A stretch of DNA of 64,000 nt from Kitasatospora cinereorecta (GTDB taxonomy: Bacteria; Actinomycetota; Actinomycetes; Streptomycetales; Streptomycetaceae). The stretch is taken from contig NZ_JAMZDX010000001.1 in assembly GCF_024172095.1 (NCBI RefSeq), forward strand, positions 276,001-340,000. Reading direction: 5' to 3'. Positions 39,770 through 47,601 of the stretch are shown here, one piece after another. The notes under the pieces are model-generated. The model was not told the DNA's origin, searched no databases, and worked only from the letters and a program-made list of their open reading frames with translations. The translations under genes were made by a program, and so were the position numbers. The stretch's first letter is position 1; the number at the start of each line of letters is the position of its first letter.

Positions 39770-40873
39770 GTGATGCCCCTGTGGTCACGCGCCCAGCAGC
39801 AGGAGTTCCGCGGCCGGGTGCGCGGTTGCCTGCTCGGCGGGGCGATCGGGGACGCGCTCGGCGCCGGCATCGAGTTCGAGCCGCTCGAGCAGATCCGCGC
39901 CGCCCACGGCCCGCAGGGCGTCACCGGCTTCGTCCCCGCGTACGGGCGGCGCGGCACGGTCACCGACGACACCCAGATGTCCCTGTTCACCGTGGACGGG
40001 CTGATCCGGGCCCACATCAGCCGGGACGGCGGCGCCTGGCACCCGCCGAGCGACGTCCACCGGGCGTACCTGCGCTGGCACGCCACCCAGCACGACTGGG
40101 GACCGGACGAGCGCCGCCCCGACCTCGGCTGGCTCGGCCGCGAGGAGTGGCTGTACGCCCAGCGGGCGCCCGGACAGGCCTGCCTGTCCGGGCTCTCCGG
40201 CCCGGACGCCGACCGCCTCGGCACCCTCGACCAGCCGCGCAACCCGCACTCCAAGGGCTCCGGCACGGTGATGCGCGCCGCGCCGTTCGGCCTGCTCACC
40301 GCCTGGGACCCGGCGCTGGTGTTCCAGCTGGCGGTGGAGTGCTCGGTGCTGACCCACGGTCACCCCACCGGCTACCTGGCGGCCGGCGCCTTCGCCGTGG
40401 TCATCCACGCGGTGGCGCGCGGCGGCACGCTGGAGGAAGGCGTCCACCTGGCGCTGGCGCTGCTCTCCGAGCGGCCGCGGCACGAGGAGACCACCGCCGC
40501 CCTGCGCGCCGCCCTGGACGCGGTCCGCGCCGGGGCGCCCTCCGCCGAGCGGGTCGAGGAACTGGGCGAGGGCTGGGTCGCCGAGGAGGCGCTGGCGATC
40601 GGGCTGTACTGCGCGCTGGTCGCCGAGGACGTGAAGTCCGGCCTGCTGCTGGCGGTCAACCACTCCGGTGACAGCGACTCCACCGGCTCCATCTGCGGCA
40701 ACCTGCTGGGCACCCTGCACGGCGAGACCGCCCTGCCGCCGGAGCTGGTCGCCGAGGTCGAGGGCCGGGGCACCCTGCTCCAGCTGGCCGACGACTTCGT
40801 CCTGGAGCTCGTGCACGGCCCGGAGCTGCACTCCGCGGCCCACTGGACCGAGCGCTACCCCGTCGGGGTCTGA
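39770..40873 (+). CDS. ADP-ribosylglycohydrolase family protein
   Basis: About 367 residues from GTG 39770 (AAAGG 9 nt upstream); the ATG three bases later is an alternative. The dinuclear magnesium site of DraG/ARH enzymes is present: GAIGDALGAGIEFEP (about residues 22-36), VTDDTQMS (with the paired Asp) and HSGDSDSTGSICGNLLG near the C-terminus. Such enzymes remove ADP-ribose from proteins or small molecules. No partner ADP-ribosyltransferase is nearby. A strong terminator follows. Confidence 0.9.
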   Translation: MMPLWSRAQQQEFRGRVRGCLLGGAIGDALGAGIEFEPLEQIRAAHGPQGVTGFVPAYGRRGTVTDDTQMSLFTVDGLIRAHISRDGGAWHPPSDVHRAYLRWHATQHDWGPDERRPDLGWLGREEWLYAQRAPGQACLSGLSGPDADRLGTLDQPRNPHSKGSGTVMRAAPFGLLTAWDPALVFQLAVECSVLTHGHPTGYLAAGAFAVVIHAVARGGTLEEGVHLALALLSERPRHEETTAALRAALDAVRAGAPSAERVEELGEGWVAEEALAIGLYCALVAEDVKSGLLLAVNHSGDSDSTGSICGNLLGTLHGETALPPELVAEVEGRGTLLQLADDFVLELVHGPELHSAAHWTERYPVGV

Positions 40874-40882
40874 GATACGCGG

Positions 40883-40915
40883 CGGTGCCCGCCGCAGGAG
40901 CTGTGGCGGGCACCG
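40883..40915. terminator. Bidirectional hairpin terminator
   Basis: CGGTGCCCGCC (40883-40893) pairs perfectly with 40905-40915 across an 11-nt loop, between the convergent ADP-ribosylglycohydrolase and DUF397 genes. Confidence 0.8.
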
Positions 40916-40933
40916 GGAAGCGCGCGGGACCGA

Positions 40934-41140
40934 TCAGACCTCGCCGAAGGCGCCCGAGGCGGCCTCCGCGGCGAACGCGGCCCAGGCCTCGTTGGAGAAG
41001 CGCAGCTGCGGGCCCTGCGGGTCCTTGGAGTCGCGGACCGCGATCGACGCGGTGTCCGGGACGGCGATCTCTACGCACGCACCGTTGCCGCCGCTGTAGC
41101 TGCTCTTGCGCCAGACCAGGTTGCTCGTGGACTTGCTCAT
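40934..41140 (-). CDS. DUF397 domain-containing protein
   Basis: A 68-residue protein with the DUF397 signature WRKSSYSGGNGACVEIAV (about residues 10-27), AVRDSKDPQGP and FSNEAWAAF. DUF397 proteins are small streptomycete proteins almost always encoded next to an HTH/DUF5753 regulator, with which they interact (Scr1/Scr2-type pairs). Its ATG overlaps the stop of the regulator gene by four bases, so the two are coupled. Confidence 0.92.
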   Translation of the reverse strand: MSKSTSNLVWRKSSYSGGNGACVEIAVPDTASIAVRDSKDPQGPQLRFSNEAWAAFAAEAASGAFGEV

Positions 41141-41994
41141 TTCATGAACTCCTCGGCATAGGTGTGTATCAGTGACCGGCTCTCCGTGACGCTGAGCGCC
41201 GCGGCCCGCAGGTGGTCGTACAGATTGGTATAGCGACGGACGTCCGCGTCCTTCTCCAGGTAGAGATCACTCGTCACTCCTTCGAAGTAGACGACCGTCG
41301 AATCCGCACTTTCCGGGAACTCCATGAGGGAGAATGTCCCGGTCATCCCGGGGTGCGCGCCGTGGTTGAACGGGATGACCTGCAGGTTGATGTTCGGGCG
41401 CTCGCTCAGCGCCAGCAGCTGGAAGAGCTGATCGGACATCACCTGGCGCCCGCCCACCTCCCGCTTGAGCACCGCCTCGTCTATGACCACCCAGAGGCTG
41501 CCGAGCTGGTCCTCGCCGTGTATCCGGTGCTGGCGCTTGAGCCGCACCTCGACCCGCCGCTTGATCGCGGTCGGATCGGTGTCCGGCTGGGTGCCGGCGA
41601 CCACCGCCTCCGCGTACTCGCGGGTCTGCAGCAGGCCGGGGACGAACGAGGATTCATAGGCACGAATCGACGACGCCTCCGCCTCCAGCCCGATGTACAC
41701 GCTGTAGGGGATGTCGCCGAACTCGTGCCACCAGCCGCGCTGGCGCGACTCCCGGGCCATCTCCATCAGCCCGGCCCGGACCCGCTCGTCCTCCACCTCG
41801 TAGACGTCGCACAGGTCCCGGACGTCCCGCTGGCTGATGCTGCGTCGGCCGTTCTCCAGCCGGCTGATCTTGGACTGGGAGACCATCAGGCGGCCGGCGA
41901 CCTCCTCGGCCGTCATTCCCCTCAGTTCGCGCAGCCGGCGCAGCTCGGCTCCGAGCCGACGGCGGCGCACCGTGGGATTGACGCTGGCGGACAC
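41137..41994 (-). CDS. Helix-turn-helix (XRE/DUF5753) regulator, Scr1-like
   Basis: About 285 residues from GTG 41994, with GGAGG 5 nt upstream; the frame stays open further up without a good site. The N-terminal HTH runs RRLGAELRRLRELRGMTAEE through VSQSKISRLENGRRSIS (about residues 12-53). The C-terminal DUF5753-like domain has SSIRAYESSFVPGLLQTREY, NINLQVIPFNHGAHPGM and VVYFEG. These regulators act with a DUF397 partner, here coupled downstream, in development or antibiotic control. Confidence 0.9.
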   Translation of the reverse strand: MSASVNPTVRRRRLGAELRRLRELRGMTAEEVAGRLMVSQSKISRLENGRRSISQRDVRDLCDVYEVEDERVRAGLMEMARESRQRGWWHEFGDIPYSVYIGLEAEASSIRAYESSFVPGLLQTREYAEAVVAGTQPDTDPTAIKRRVEVRLKRQHRIHGEDQLGSLWVVIDEAVLKREVGGRQVMSDQLFQLLALSERPNINLQVIPFNHGAHPGMTGTFSLMEFPESADSTVVYFEGVTSDLYLEKDADVRRYTNLYDHLRAAALSVTESRSLIHTYAEEFMK

Positions 41995-42339
41995 ATCGAC
42001 CTCCGGCCGTACCTCTGGCAACAGTGCGGAAATTGGTACCAACCCCCCTGACGTGGAGCAGCATGCCATCTCACCTGCGGTCCGTGCCCGGAAATCGCGA
42101 GAGCGCAGTAGGACAGATCATCGGAAAACCGTCTATACGGGACGCCGGCCCTTGCGTCCGCCGTCGTGGGACGGTAATGGGACCAGGCGTGCCAACGGTC
42201 CTGCGCGTACACCCGGAATGACCGGAAATGACCGGGACGGGCGGAAACGGCCGGGAACGACCGGGGGCGGCCCCTCCGGCGCCTGAGCGCCGGGCGGACC
42301 GCCCCGGGAAGTGCACTGCCGGCTATCGGTGTGCGCCGA
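41995..42339. other. Non-coding gap with hairpin (42276-42293)
   Basis: A 345-bp gap between the HTH gene start and the GPP34 gene stop, both leftward. CCGGCGC (42276-42282) pairs with 42287-42293 and may end GPP34 transcription. Around 42215-42265 there are imperfect repeats of GGAAATGACCG-like units. The HTH promoter should lie near 42000-42100, but I see no clear -35/-10. No credible gene. Confidence 0.5.
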
Positions 42340-43065
42340 TCATCGCGCGCCCACCTGCGTGGCCACACCACGCGTCCCGGCCGCCGGCCGACCGGCCACC
42401 GGACGGCTGCCCGGTGCCGGGCCCGAGCGCGACTGCTGAACGGGCAGACCGTTCTGCACGTCCATCACCGCGTGGGCGACCATTCCGCCCAGCGGGTCGT
42501 ACCGGATCAGGTCCCGCAGCCGCGACCGCGACGACCTGCCCTCGTTGCCCGGATAGAGGTGCTTGCCCAGGCCCACCGCGTGCGCCAGCGCGGCCAGCGC
42601 CGCCGTCCGCGGGTCCGGCGGCACGCCGGTGCGGATCGCGGTGTCCAGTCGCTGCTTGATCGCGGCGTTGGTGCAGTCGTCGGACGCCTGGTACCGCGTC
42701 GTCGGCAGCACCCCGCACACCTGACCGGCCACCGCCGTCACCATGCCGCACCGTTCCAGGTGCGCCAGGTACGTCTGGCGCAGGCCCAGGCGCGGGCCAC
42801 CGATCCAGTGCGCGGCACGGACCGGACTGCCGCGTCGGCGCAGCAGCTCCAGTGCGTGGTCCAGAGTGGGGTCGCCGGTCGGCCGCGGTACCACCACGGC
42901 GATCCGGTCCCCGTCCGGGACTATCCTTCCGGCCAGGGACAGCTCCACGAGCTGTGCCCCGGCGAGTCCGAGATCGAGGGTCTGCGGCTGCGCCGTGGTG
43001 CCCGTGGCCGGGTCCAGTGCGAGCAGCAAAAGCTCCTCGGGAATTGTTCTGCGGCTCCTGCCCAT
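42340..43065 (-). CDS. GPP34 (GOLPH3/VPS74-like) family protein
   Basis: About 241 residues from ATG 43065, preceded by GGGGAGG 5-6 nt upstream. The GPP34 fold features are RRTIPEELLLLALDPATG (about residues 4-21), GLAGAQLVELSLAGRIV, YLAHLERCGMV and RTAALAALAHAVGL. In eukaryotes this fold binds phosphoinositides; in streptomycetes it is common and its role is unknown. The Pro/Arg/Ala-rich tail (about the last 30 residues) is low complexity. It diverges from the carboxypeptidase gene. Confidence 0.88.
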   Translation of the reverse strand: MGRSRRTIPEELLLLALDPATGTTAQPQTLDLGLAGAQLVELSLAGRIVPDGDRIAVVVPRPTGDPTLDHALELLRRRGSPVRAAHWIGGPRLGLRQTYLAHLERCGMVTAVAGQVCGVLPTTRYQASDDCTNAAIKQRLDTAIRTGVPPDPRTAALAALAHAVGLGKHLYPGNEGRSSRSRLRDLIRYDPLGGMVAHAVMDVQNGLPVQQSRSGPAPGSRPVAGRPAAGTRGVATQVGAR

Positions 43066-43374
43066 CCAAGCCTCCCCGCGTGGATGAATGACAGCGTGAC
43101 GCCTCTCACACAGGCTTGTCGAGTACGCCTCCGAATCGTGACCTTGCGCAGGACAGCGGGGAACCACCGTCCGACGGCCCGGCGTCTGACCCTGGGACGG
43201 GCCGGACGGGGATGAAAACCGCCGGTCGGGCGGGGTACGGCCGGTGGAACGGCCGGATGTGCCGGAGACTGTACAGGGACCGGGGCGCGTCGAGAACATC
43301 TCGCGAACCTTCGGGAAAAAGGCAGCGCGTGCGAGCGGGTCGGCTGCGGGCCGGACCGACGAGGAGGATGGGTA
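43066..43374. other. Divergent promoter region, no gene
   Basis: A 309-bp gap between the divergent GPP34 and carboxypeptidase genes. It must hold both promoters. The only clear signal is GAGGAGG (about 43361-43367), the ribosome binding site of the carboxypeptidase, 7 nt from its GTG. No ORF or repeat stands out. Confidence 0.5.
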
Positions 43375-45729
43375 GTGGGCGAGTCCCCCGACAGGGAGCG
43401 GCAGACGGGCGAGGCGGGGCAGGAGAAGCCCGAAGCGCCCGAAGCGCCCGAGTCCGGCGAGGCCGGCACGGCGTCCGCCAACTCCACCGTGCAGCTGCGC
43501 GTCCGCGATGCGGACACCCGCACCACCACCCTCCGGCTGCCGACCGACCAGGCCACCACCGCCCTCCGGCTGCCCGCGGACAACGCCACCACCCAGCTGC
43601 GGCTGCCGCCGAAGGCGACCGCCGGAGACGACTCCGCGGGTGCGGAGGAGGACGCCGCGGAGGCCCCGGCGGGCTCCAAGACCGCCTGGGCCACCGCGGC
43701 CGCCGCCGCGCCGGCCGCGAAGTCCGCGAAGGCGGACAGCGGCGGCGACGCCCCGGCCGAGGCTGCCGAGGTCGCCGACGATGCGGCAGATCCCCAGGTC
43801 GAAGCAGACGCCGGGAGCGAGGCCGCGGCCCCGGCGTCCCGTCCGTCCACCGTCGAGGGGACGGCGGACGCCGAGGCGCCGGAGGGTGCCGACGCGCCGT
43901 CCGAGGAGACCGGCGGCTCCGACGGCAGCGACCACGCCGACGATGCCACCGGCGATGCCGACGCCGCCGAGGAGGACGGCCCGGCCGACTCCGACCGGGC
44001 CGCGCCGGCCGGGTCCGAGGCTGACAACGAGGCATCCGAGACCGCTGAGGCGTCCGACCGGCCGACCGGGGTCGATCCGCGTCTCGCCATGCGGGACAGC
44101 CGGGAGGTGGCCGGCGCCGGACTGAAGGCGACCGACAAGCCGGCCCGCGGCACCGTCCCCGAGCCGCCGCCCGCACCCGTCCCCACCCCGGAGCCCGACC
44201 CCGAGCCCACCCCGGAGCCCGAGCCGACTCCTGACCCCGAGCCGACTCCCGAGCCCGAGCCGGACCCGCGGCCCGAGCCGCCCGTCCCCGGCCCGAAGCC
44301 CGCGCCCGCCCCCACGCCGGCACCGATCCCGCCGCCGCCCCCGCCGCTGCCGCTCCCCGACCCGGCGCCGCTCCCCGCGCCCGCACCCCCGTTCGCGTCA
44401 GCACCCCCGTCCGCGCCCGTTCCTCCGCCCGCGCCGGCCCTGCCGCCCGCGCCGGAGAACACCATCGAGGCGATGGAGGTGCTGTCCCTCCTCAGCGCCC
44501 GCCCGATGACGCCGCTGCGGCGCGCGGCCAAGCGGATCACCATCTGGTCGCTGTTCCTGGCGTTCGTCCTCGGCGTCGTCGTGGTGGCCCAGCTGCTGCG
44601 CCCGCTGCCGGACGCGAAGACCCGGCTGAGCCTGGCCGACGCGTACACCTTCTCCGGTGACGCGCTGAACGTCCCGTGGCCGGCGAAGGGTCAGGCGGCG
44701 GCCGAGGTCGTCGGCGTGGGCAGCCTGGGCAGCTCCGGCCAGGAGACCCCGGCGTCGATCGCCAGCGTCACCAAGGTGATGAACGCCCACCTGATCCTCC
44801 AGGCGCACCCGCTGAAGAAGAACGAGACCGGCCCGCTGATCACGATCGACAAGCAGGCCGCCCAGGAGTCGTCCAACGCGGACGAGTCCAAGGTCACCCT
44901 GGTCGAGGGTCAGCAGCTCAGCGAGTACGAGGCGCTGGAGATGCTGATGCTGCCGTCCGCCAACAACGTGGCCCGGCTGCTCGCCCGCTGGGACTCCGGC
45001 AGCGAGGACGCGTTCGTCAAGAAGATGAACGACACCGCCGCCTCGCTCGGCATGACCAACACCACCTACGTCGACCCGGCCGGCTACAACCCGGACACCA
45101 AGTCGACCGCCAAGGACCAGCTGAAGCTGGCCGAGCAGGTGATGAAGAACGACGTCTTCCGCCAGGTGGTCGCCGAGCCGGACACCAACTTCAAGGGCCA
45201 GCGGATCTTCAACACCAACGCGCTGCTGGGCAAGAACGGCAACATCGGCGTGAAGACCGGCTCGTCCACCCCGGCCGGCTCCTGCCTGATGTGGGCGGCG
45301 TACAAGGAGATCGGCGGCGTGAAGCGGCTGGTCCTGGGCGTCACCCTGGGCCAGCCGGCCACCAAGGAGGAGCCCAGCCTGGTCCGGGCGGCCCAGCCGG
45401 TCAGCCAGAAGATCAACGCCGCCGCGCAGTCCGTACTGACCGGTCAGACCCTGGCCAAGCAGGGCGACGTGGTCGGCTACGTGGACGACGGCCTCGGCGG
45501 CCGGGTGCCGGTGGTCGCGGGCAAGGACCTGACCGTGGCCGGCTGGTCCGGGATCACCGCGAAGCTGGTGCTCACCCCGACCGGCAGGCTCGGCCACACG
45601 GCCAAGGCCGGCACCCAGGTCGGCACGCTCGCCGCCGGCGACGGGGACGGCCGGGTGGAGGTCCCGGTCACCCTGCAGAGCGACCTGGCCCCGCCGTCGA
45701 TCATGTCCCGTCTGCTGCGGATCCTCTGA
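43375..45729 (+). CDS. D-alanyl-D-alanine carboxypeptidase (PBP5-type) with long cytoplasmic N-terminus
   Basis: A 784-residue protein from GTG 43375. The C-terminal half is a low-molecular-weight penicillin-binding protein: Ser464-Val-Thr-Lys467 (SxxK), Ser528-Ala-Asn530 (SxN) and Lys627-Thr-Gly (KTG). These trim pentapeptides in peptidoglycan. A single TM helix (about 388-409, ITIWSLFLAFVLGVVVVAQ) anchors it. The first 385 residues are disordered, Ala/Glu/Asp-rich, with repeats TTTLRLPTDQATT and TTALRLPADNATT (about 50-75), then a Pro-Glu repeat region (about 260-360). This cytoplasmic region is much longer than usual and may bind division or regulatory proteins (inference). Confidence 0.9.
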   Translation: MGESPDRERQTGEAGQEKPEAPEAPESGEAGTASANSTVQLRVRDADTRTTTLRLPTDQATTALRLPADNATTQLRLPPKATAGDDSAGAEEDAAEAPAGSKTAWATAAAAAPAAKSAKADSGGDAPAEAAEVADDAADPQVEADAGSEAAAPASRPSTVEGTADAEAPEGADAPSEETGGSDGSDHADDATGDADAAEEDGPADSDRAAPAGSEADNEASETAEASDRPTGVDPRLAMRDSREVAGAGLKATDKPARGTVPEPPPAPVPTPEPDPEPTPEPEPTPDPEPTPEPEPDPRPEPPVPGPKPAPAPTPAPIPPPPPPLPLPDPAPLPAPAPPFASAPPSAPVPPPAPALPPAPENTIEAMEVLSLLSARPMTPLRRAAKRITIWSLFLAFVLGVVVVAQLLRPLPDAKTRLSLADAYTFSGDALNVPWPAKGQAAAEVVGVGSLGSSGQETPASIASVTKVMNAHLILQAHPLKKNETGPLITIDKQAAQESSNADESKVTLVEGQQLSEYEALEMLMLPSANNVARLLARWDSGSEDAFVKKMNDTAASLGMTNTTYVDPAGYNPDTKSTAKDQLKLAEQVMKNDVFRQVVAEPDTNFKGQRIFNTNALLGKNGNIGVKTGSSTPAGSCLMWAAYKEIGGVKRLVLGVTLGQPATKEEPSLVRAAQPVSQKINAAAQSVLTGQTLAKQGDVVGYVDDGLGGRVPVVAGKDLTVAGWSGITAKLVLTPTGRLGHTAKAGTQVGTLAAGDGDGRVEVPVTLQSDLAPPSIMSRLLRIL

Positions 45730-45755
45730 GCCCCGATCGTCCGAGCCCCGACGAG

Positions 45756-45774
45756 CCCACGCCCGGCGCGTGGG
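45756..45774. terminator. Short bidirectional hairpin terminator
   Basis: CCCACGC (45756-45762) pairs with GCGTGGG (45768-45774) over a 5-nt loop, between the convergent carboxypeptidase and YihY-type genes. Confidence 0.6.
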
Positions 45775-45782
45775 GGACGGCC

Positions 45783-46697
45783 TCAACCGGCCGGCCCCCA
45801 CATGCCGGGCTCGTTCCGGGTGCCCAGGTACCGGACCACAGCGGGCTCCTCCGCGATCACCCGGCCCAGCACCAGCGCCAGCGTCACCGCGGTGAACAGC
45901 ACGATCAGCCAGGACAGCATGGTGAACACCACCCCGTACGGTCCGAACCGGTCCACCGCCCGGGACATCGCCGCCGGCAGGTAGACCTTCGAGGCGACGC
46001 CCACACCCACCTCGGCCGCCCCGCACAGCAGCGCACCCGGCAGCAGCGGCCACCAGCGCACCCGGGAGCCCAGCAGCAGGTGCTGCGTCCACCACCAGAG
46101 CAGCGTGGACGCCACGAACAGCAGCGGGATACCGAGCCACAGCCCGACCCCGAACCCCTTGCGCATCGGCACCTGGACGACCAGGAACACCAGCCACACC
46201 AGCAGCCACACCAGCCAGCGCCAGGCGGCCACCCGGGTGCCACTCCTGGGCACCTCCCACGCCCGCTCGCAGACCCGCTGCAGGGCCCGGCTGAGCGCCG
46301 TCGCCGACAGCAGGGTGACCAGGATGCCGACCACGCCGAAGCTCTGCGCGATCTCGTCGTGCCCGGCCGACATCAGCTGCTGCATCTGGGTCTGCGCCGG
46401 GCCCTGCAGCCCGAGCTGCTCACGCATCGAGCTGGTCACGCCGTGGCGGATGGTGGCGGGCGCGAACACCGCCACCACGAACAGGGCCGGGAGTGCGCTG
46501 AGGAAGGCCTGGGCGGCCAGCCGGGTCGCGTTGTCCAGCAGGTTCACCCGGAGGAACTGGCTCAGGGCCCGGCCGACCAGCGGGATCCGCTCCGGCATGG
46601 CCTTCGCCTCGGCCGCCATCCGGTCGGCCCGCTCACGTGCGCGCGACCAGCGGCCGGGCTCCTTCGGAGTGCCGTCGGGCGGGTTCGTCACGGGCAC
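45783..46697 (-). CDS. YihY/virulence factor BrkB family membrane protein
   Basis: A 304-residue protein from GTG 46697, after a GGAGG 7-8 nt upstream. It has six predicted helices starting at about residue 60 (AAQAFLSALPALFVVAVFA) and family features such as YGVVFTMLSWLIVLFTAVTL near the end. YihY proteins are conserved inner-membrane proteins of unknown transport function, once misnamed RNase BN. The N-terminal 50 residues are charged and cytoplasmic. It lies about 95 bp from the mannose synthase gene in the same direction. Confidence 0.85.
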   Translation of the reverse strand: MPVTNPPDGTPKEPGRWSRARERADRMAAEAKAMPERIPLVGRALSQFLRVNLLDNATRLAAQAFLSALPALFVVAVFAPATIRHGVTSSMREQLGLQGPAQTQMQQLMSAGHDEIAQSFGVVGILVTLLSATALSRALQRVCERAWEVPRSGTRVAAWRWLVWLLVWLVFLVVQVPMRKGFGVGLWLGIPLLFVASTLLWWWTQHLLLGSRVRWWPLLPGALLCGAAEVGVGVASKVYLPAAMSRAVDRFGPYGVVFTMLSWLIVLFTAVTLALVLGRVIAEEPAVVRYLGTRNEPGMWGPAG

Positions 46698-46792
46698 CTC
46701 CGGGGCCGGGTGGTCCCATCCTCACCCGACCCCTCGGGCCCCGCACCCGCACCCGGGACCCGGCCGATCCCCCGTTCGGCCGATGGCCGGGG

Positions 46793-47554
46793 CTACTTCT
46801 TGCCGGTCAGCTTCTGCACCCGCGCGCCGACGCCCCACACGGTGACCCGCCAGAGCGCCTCGACGACGATGTTGCGGCTCATCTTGGACGCGCCGTGCTC
46901 GCGCTCCACGAAGGTGATCGGCACCTCGGAGACCTTGAAACCGGCCTTCACCGAACGCCACGCCAGGTCGACCTGGAAGCAGTAGCCCTGCGAGGCGACC
47001 TCGTCCATGCCCAGACCCAGCAGGGTCTCCTTGCGGAAGGCGCGGTAGCCGCCGGTGACGTCCCGGATCGGGACGTCCAGCAGCAGCCGGGAGTACAGCG
47101 AGCCGCCCTTGGAGAGCAGCTGGCGGTGCGGCGGCCAGTTGACCGTGCCACCGCCCGGCACCCAGCGGGAGCCCAGCACCAGGTCGGAGGTGCGCAGCGC
47201 GGTCAGCAGCCGCGGCAGCTCCTCGGGCTGGTGCGAGCCGTCCGCGTCCATCTCCACCAGCACGTCGTAGCCGGCGTCGATGCCCCAGCGGAAGCCCGCC
47301 AGGTAGGCGGCGCCCAGCCCCTCCTTGCCCTTGCGGTGCATGACGTGGACGTGGGTGTCCTCGGTGGAGAGCTTGTCGGCGATGTCGCCGGTGCCGTCCG
47401 GGCTGTTGTCGTCGGCGACGAGGACGTGGACCTCGGGCACGGCCGCCCGCACCCGGGAGACGATGCGCTCGACGTTCTCGGCCTCGTTGTACGTCGGGAT
47501 GATCACCAACACCTTGCCGAGGTCGGCGAAGGTGCTCTCCTGGGGGGCAGTCAC
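46793..47554 (-). CDS. Polyprenol-phosphate mannose synthase (GT2, Dpm1-like)
   Basis: About 253 residues. GTG 47554 is preferred since AAAGG lies 6 nt upstream; a GTG at 47605 would add 17 residues and overlap the next gene. GT-A motifs are VLVIIPTYNEAENVERIV (about residues 15-32), DDNSPDGTGD and EMDADGSHQPE (the DxD metal site). It matches the Dpm1/Ppm1 family that transfers mannose from GDP-mannose to polyprenol phosphate. It has no C-terminal GtrA or Lnt-type domain, so it is the single-domain form. It neighbours a GT-C glycosyltransferase that could use the product. Confidence 0.9.
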   Translation of the reverse strand: MTAPQESTFADLGKVLVIIPTYNEAENVERIVSRVRAAVPEVHVLVADDNSPDGTGDIADKLSTEDTHVHVMHRKGKEGLGAAYLAGFRWGIDAGYDVLVEMDADGSHQPEELPRLLTALRTSDLVLGSRWVPGGGTVNWPPHRQLLSKGGSLYSRLLLDVPIRDVTGGYRAFRKETLLGLGMDEVASQGYCFQVDLAWRSVKAGFKVSEVPITFVEREHGASKMSRNIVVEALWRVTVWGVGARVQKLTGKK

Positions 47555-47601
47555 GTCTGTGCCTTTCACGTCTGGTGTGGCGCGGGGGACTGGGTTGTCC
47601 C

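Noticed and set aside
36855..39788. Long minus-strand open frame opposite fbiC
   Set aside because: The plus strand has both radical SAM Cys motifs; the minus product has none.
43066..43935. Upstream extension of the GPP34 frame (290 extra codons)
   Set aside because: It lies antisense to the carboxypeptidase N-terminal repeats and lacks a ribosome binding site, whereas ATG 43065 has GGGGAGG at the right distance.
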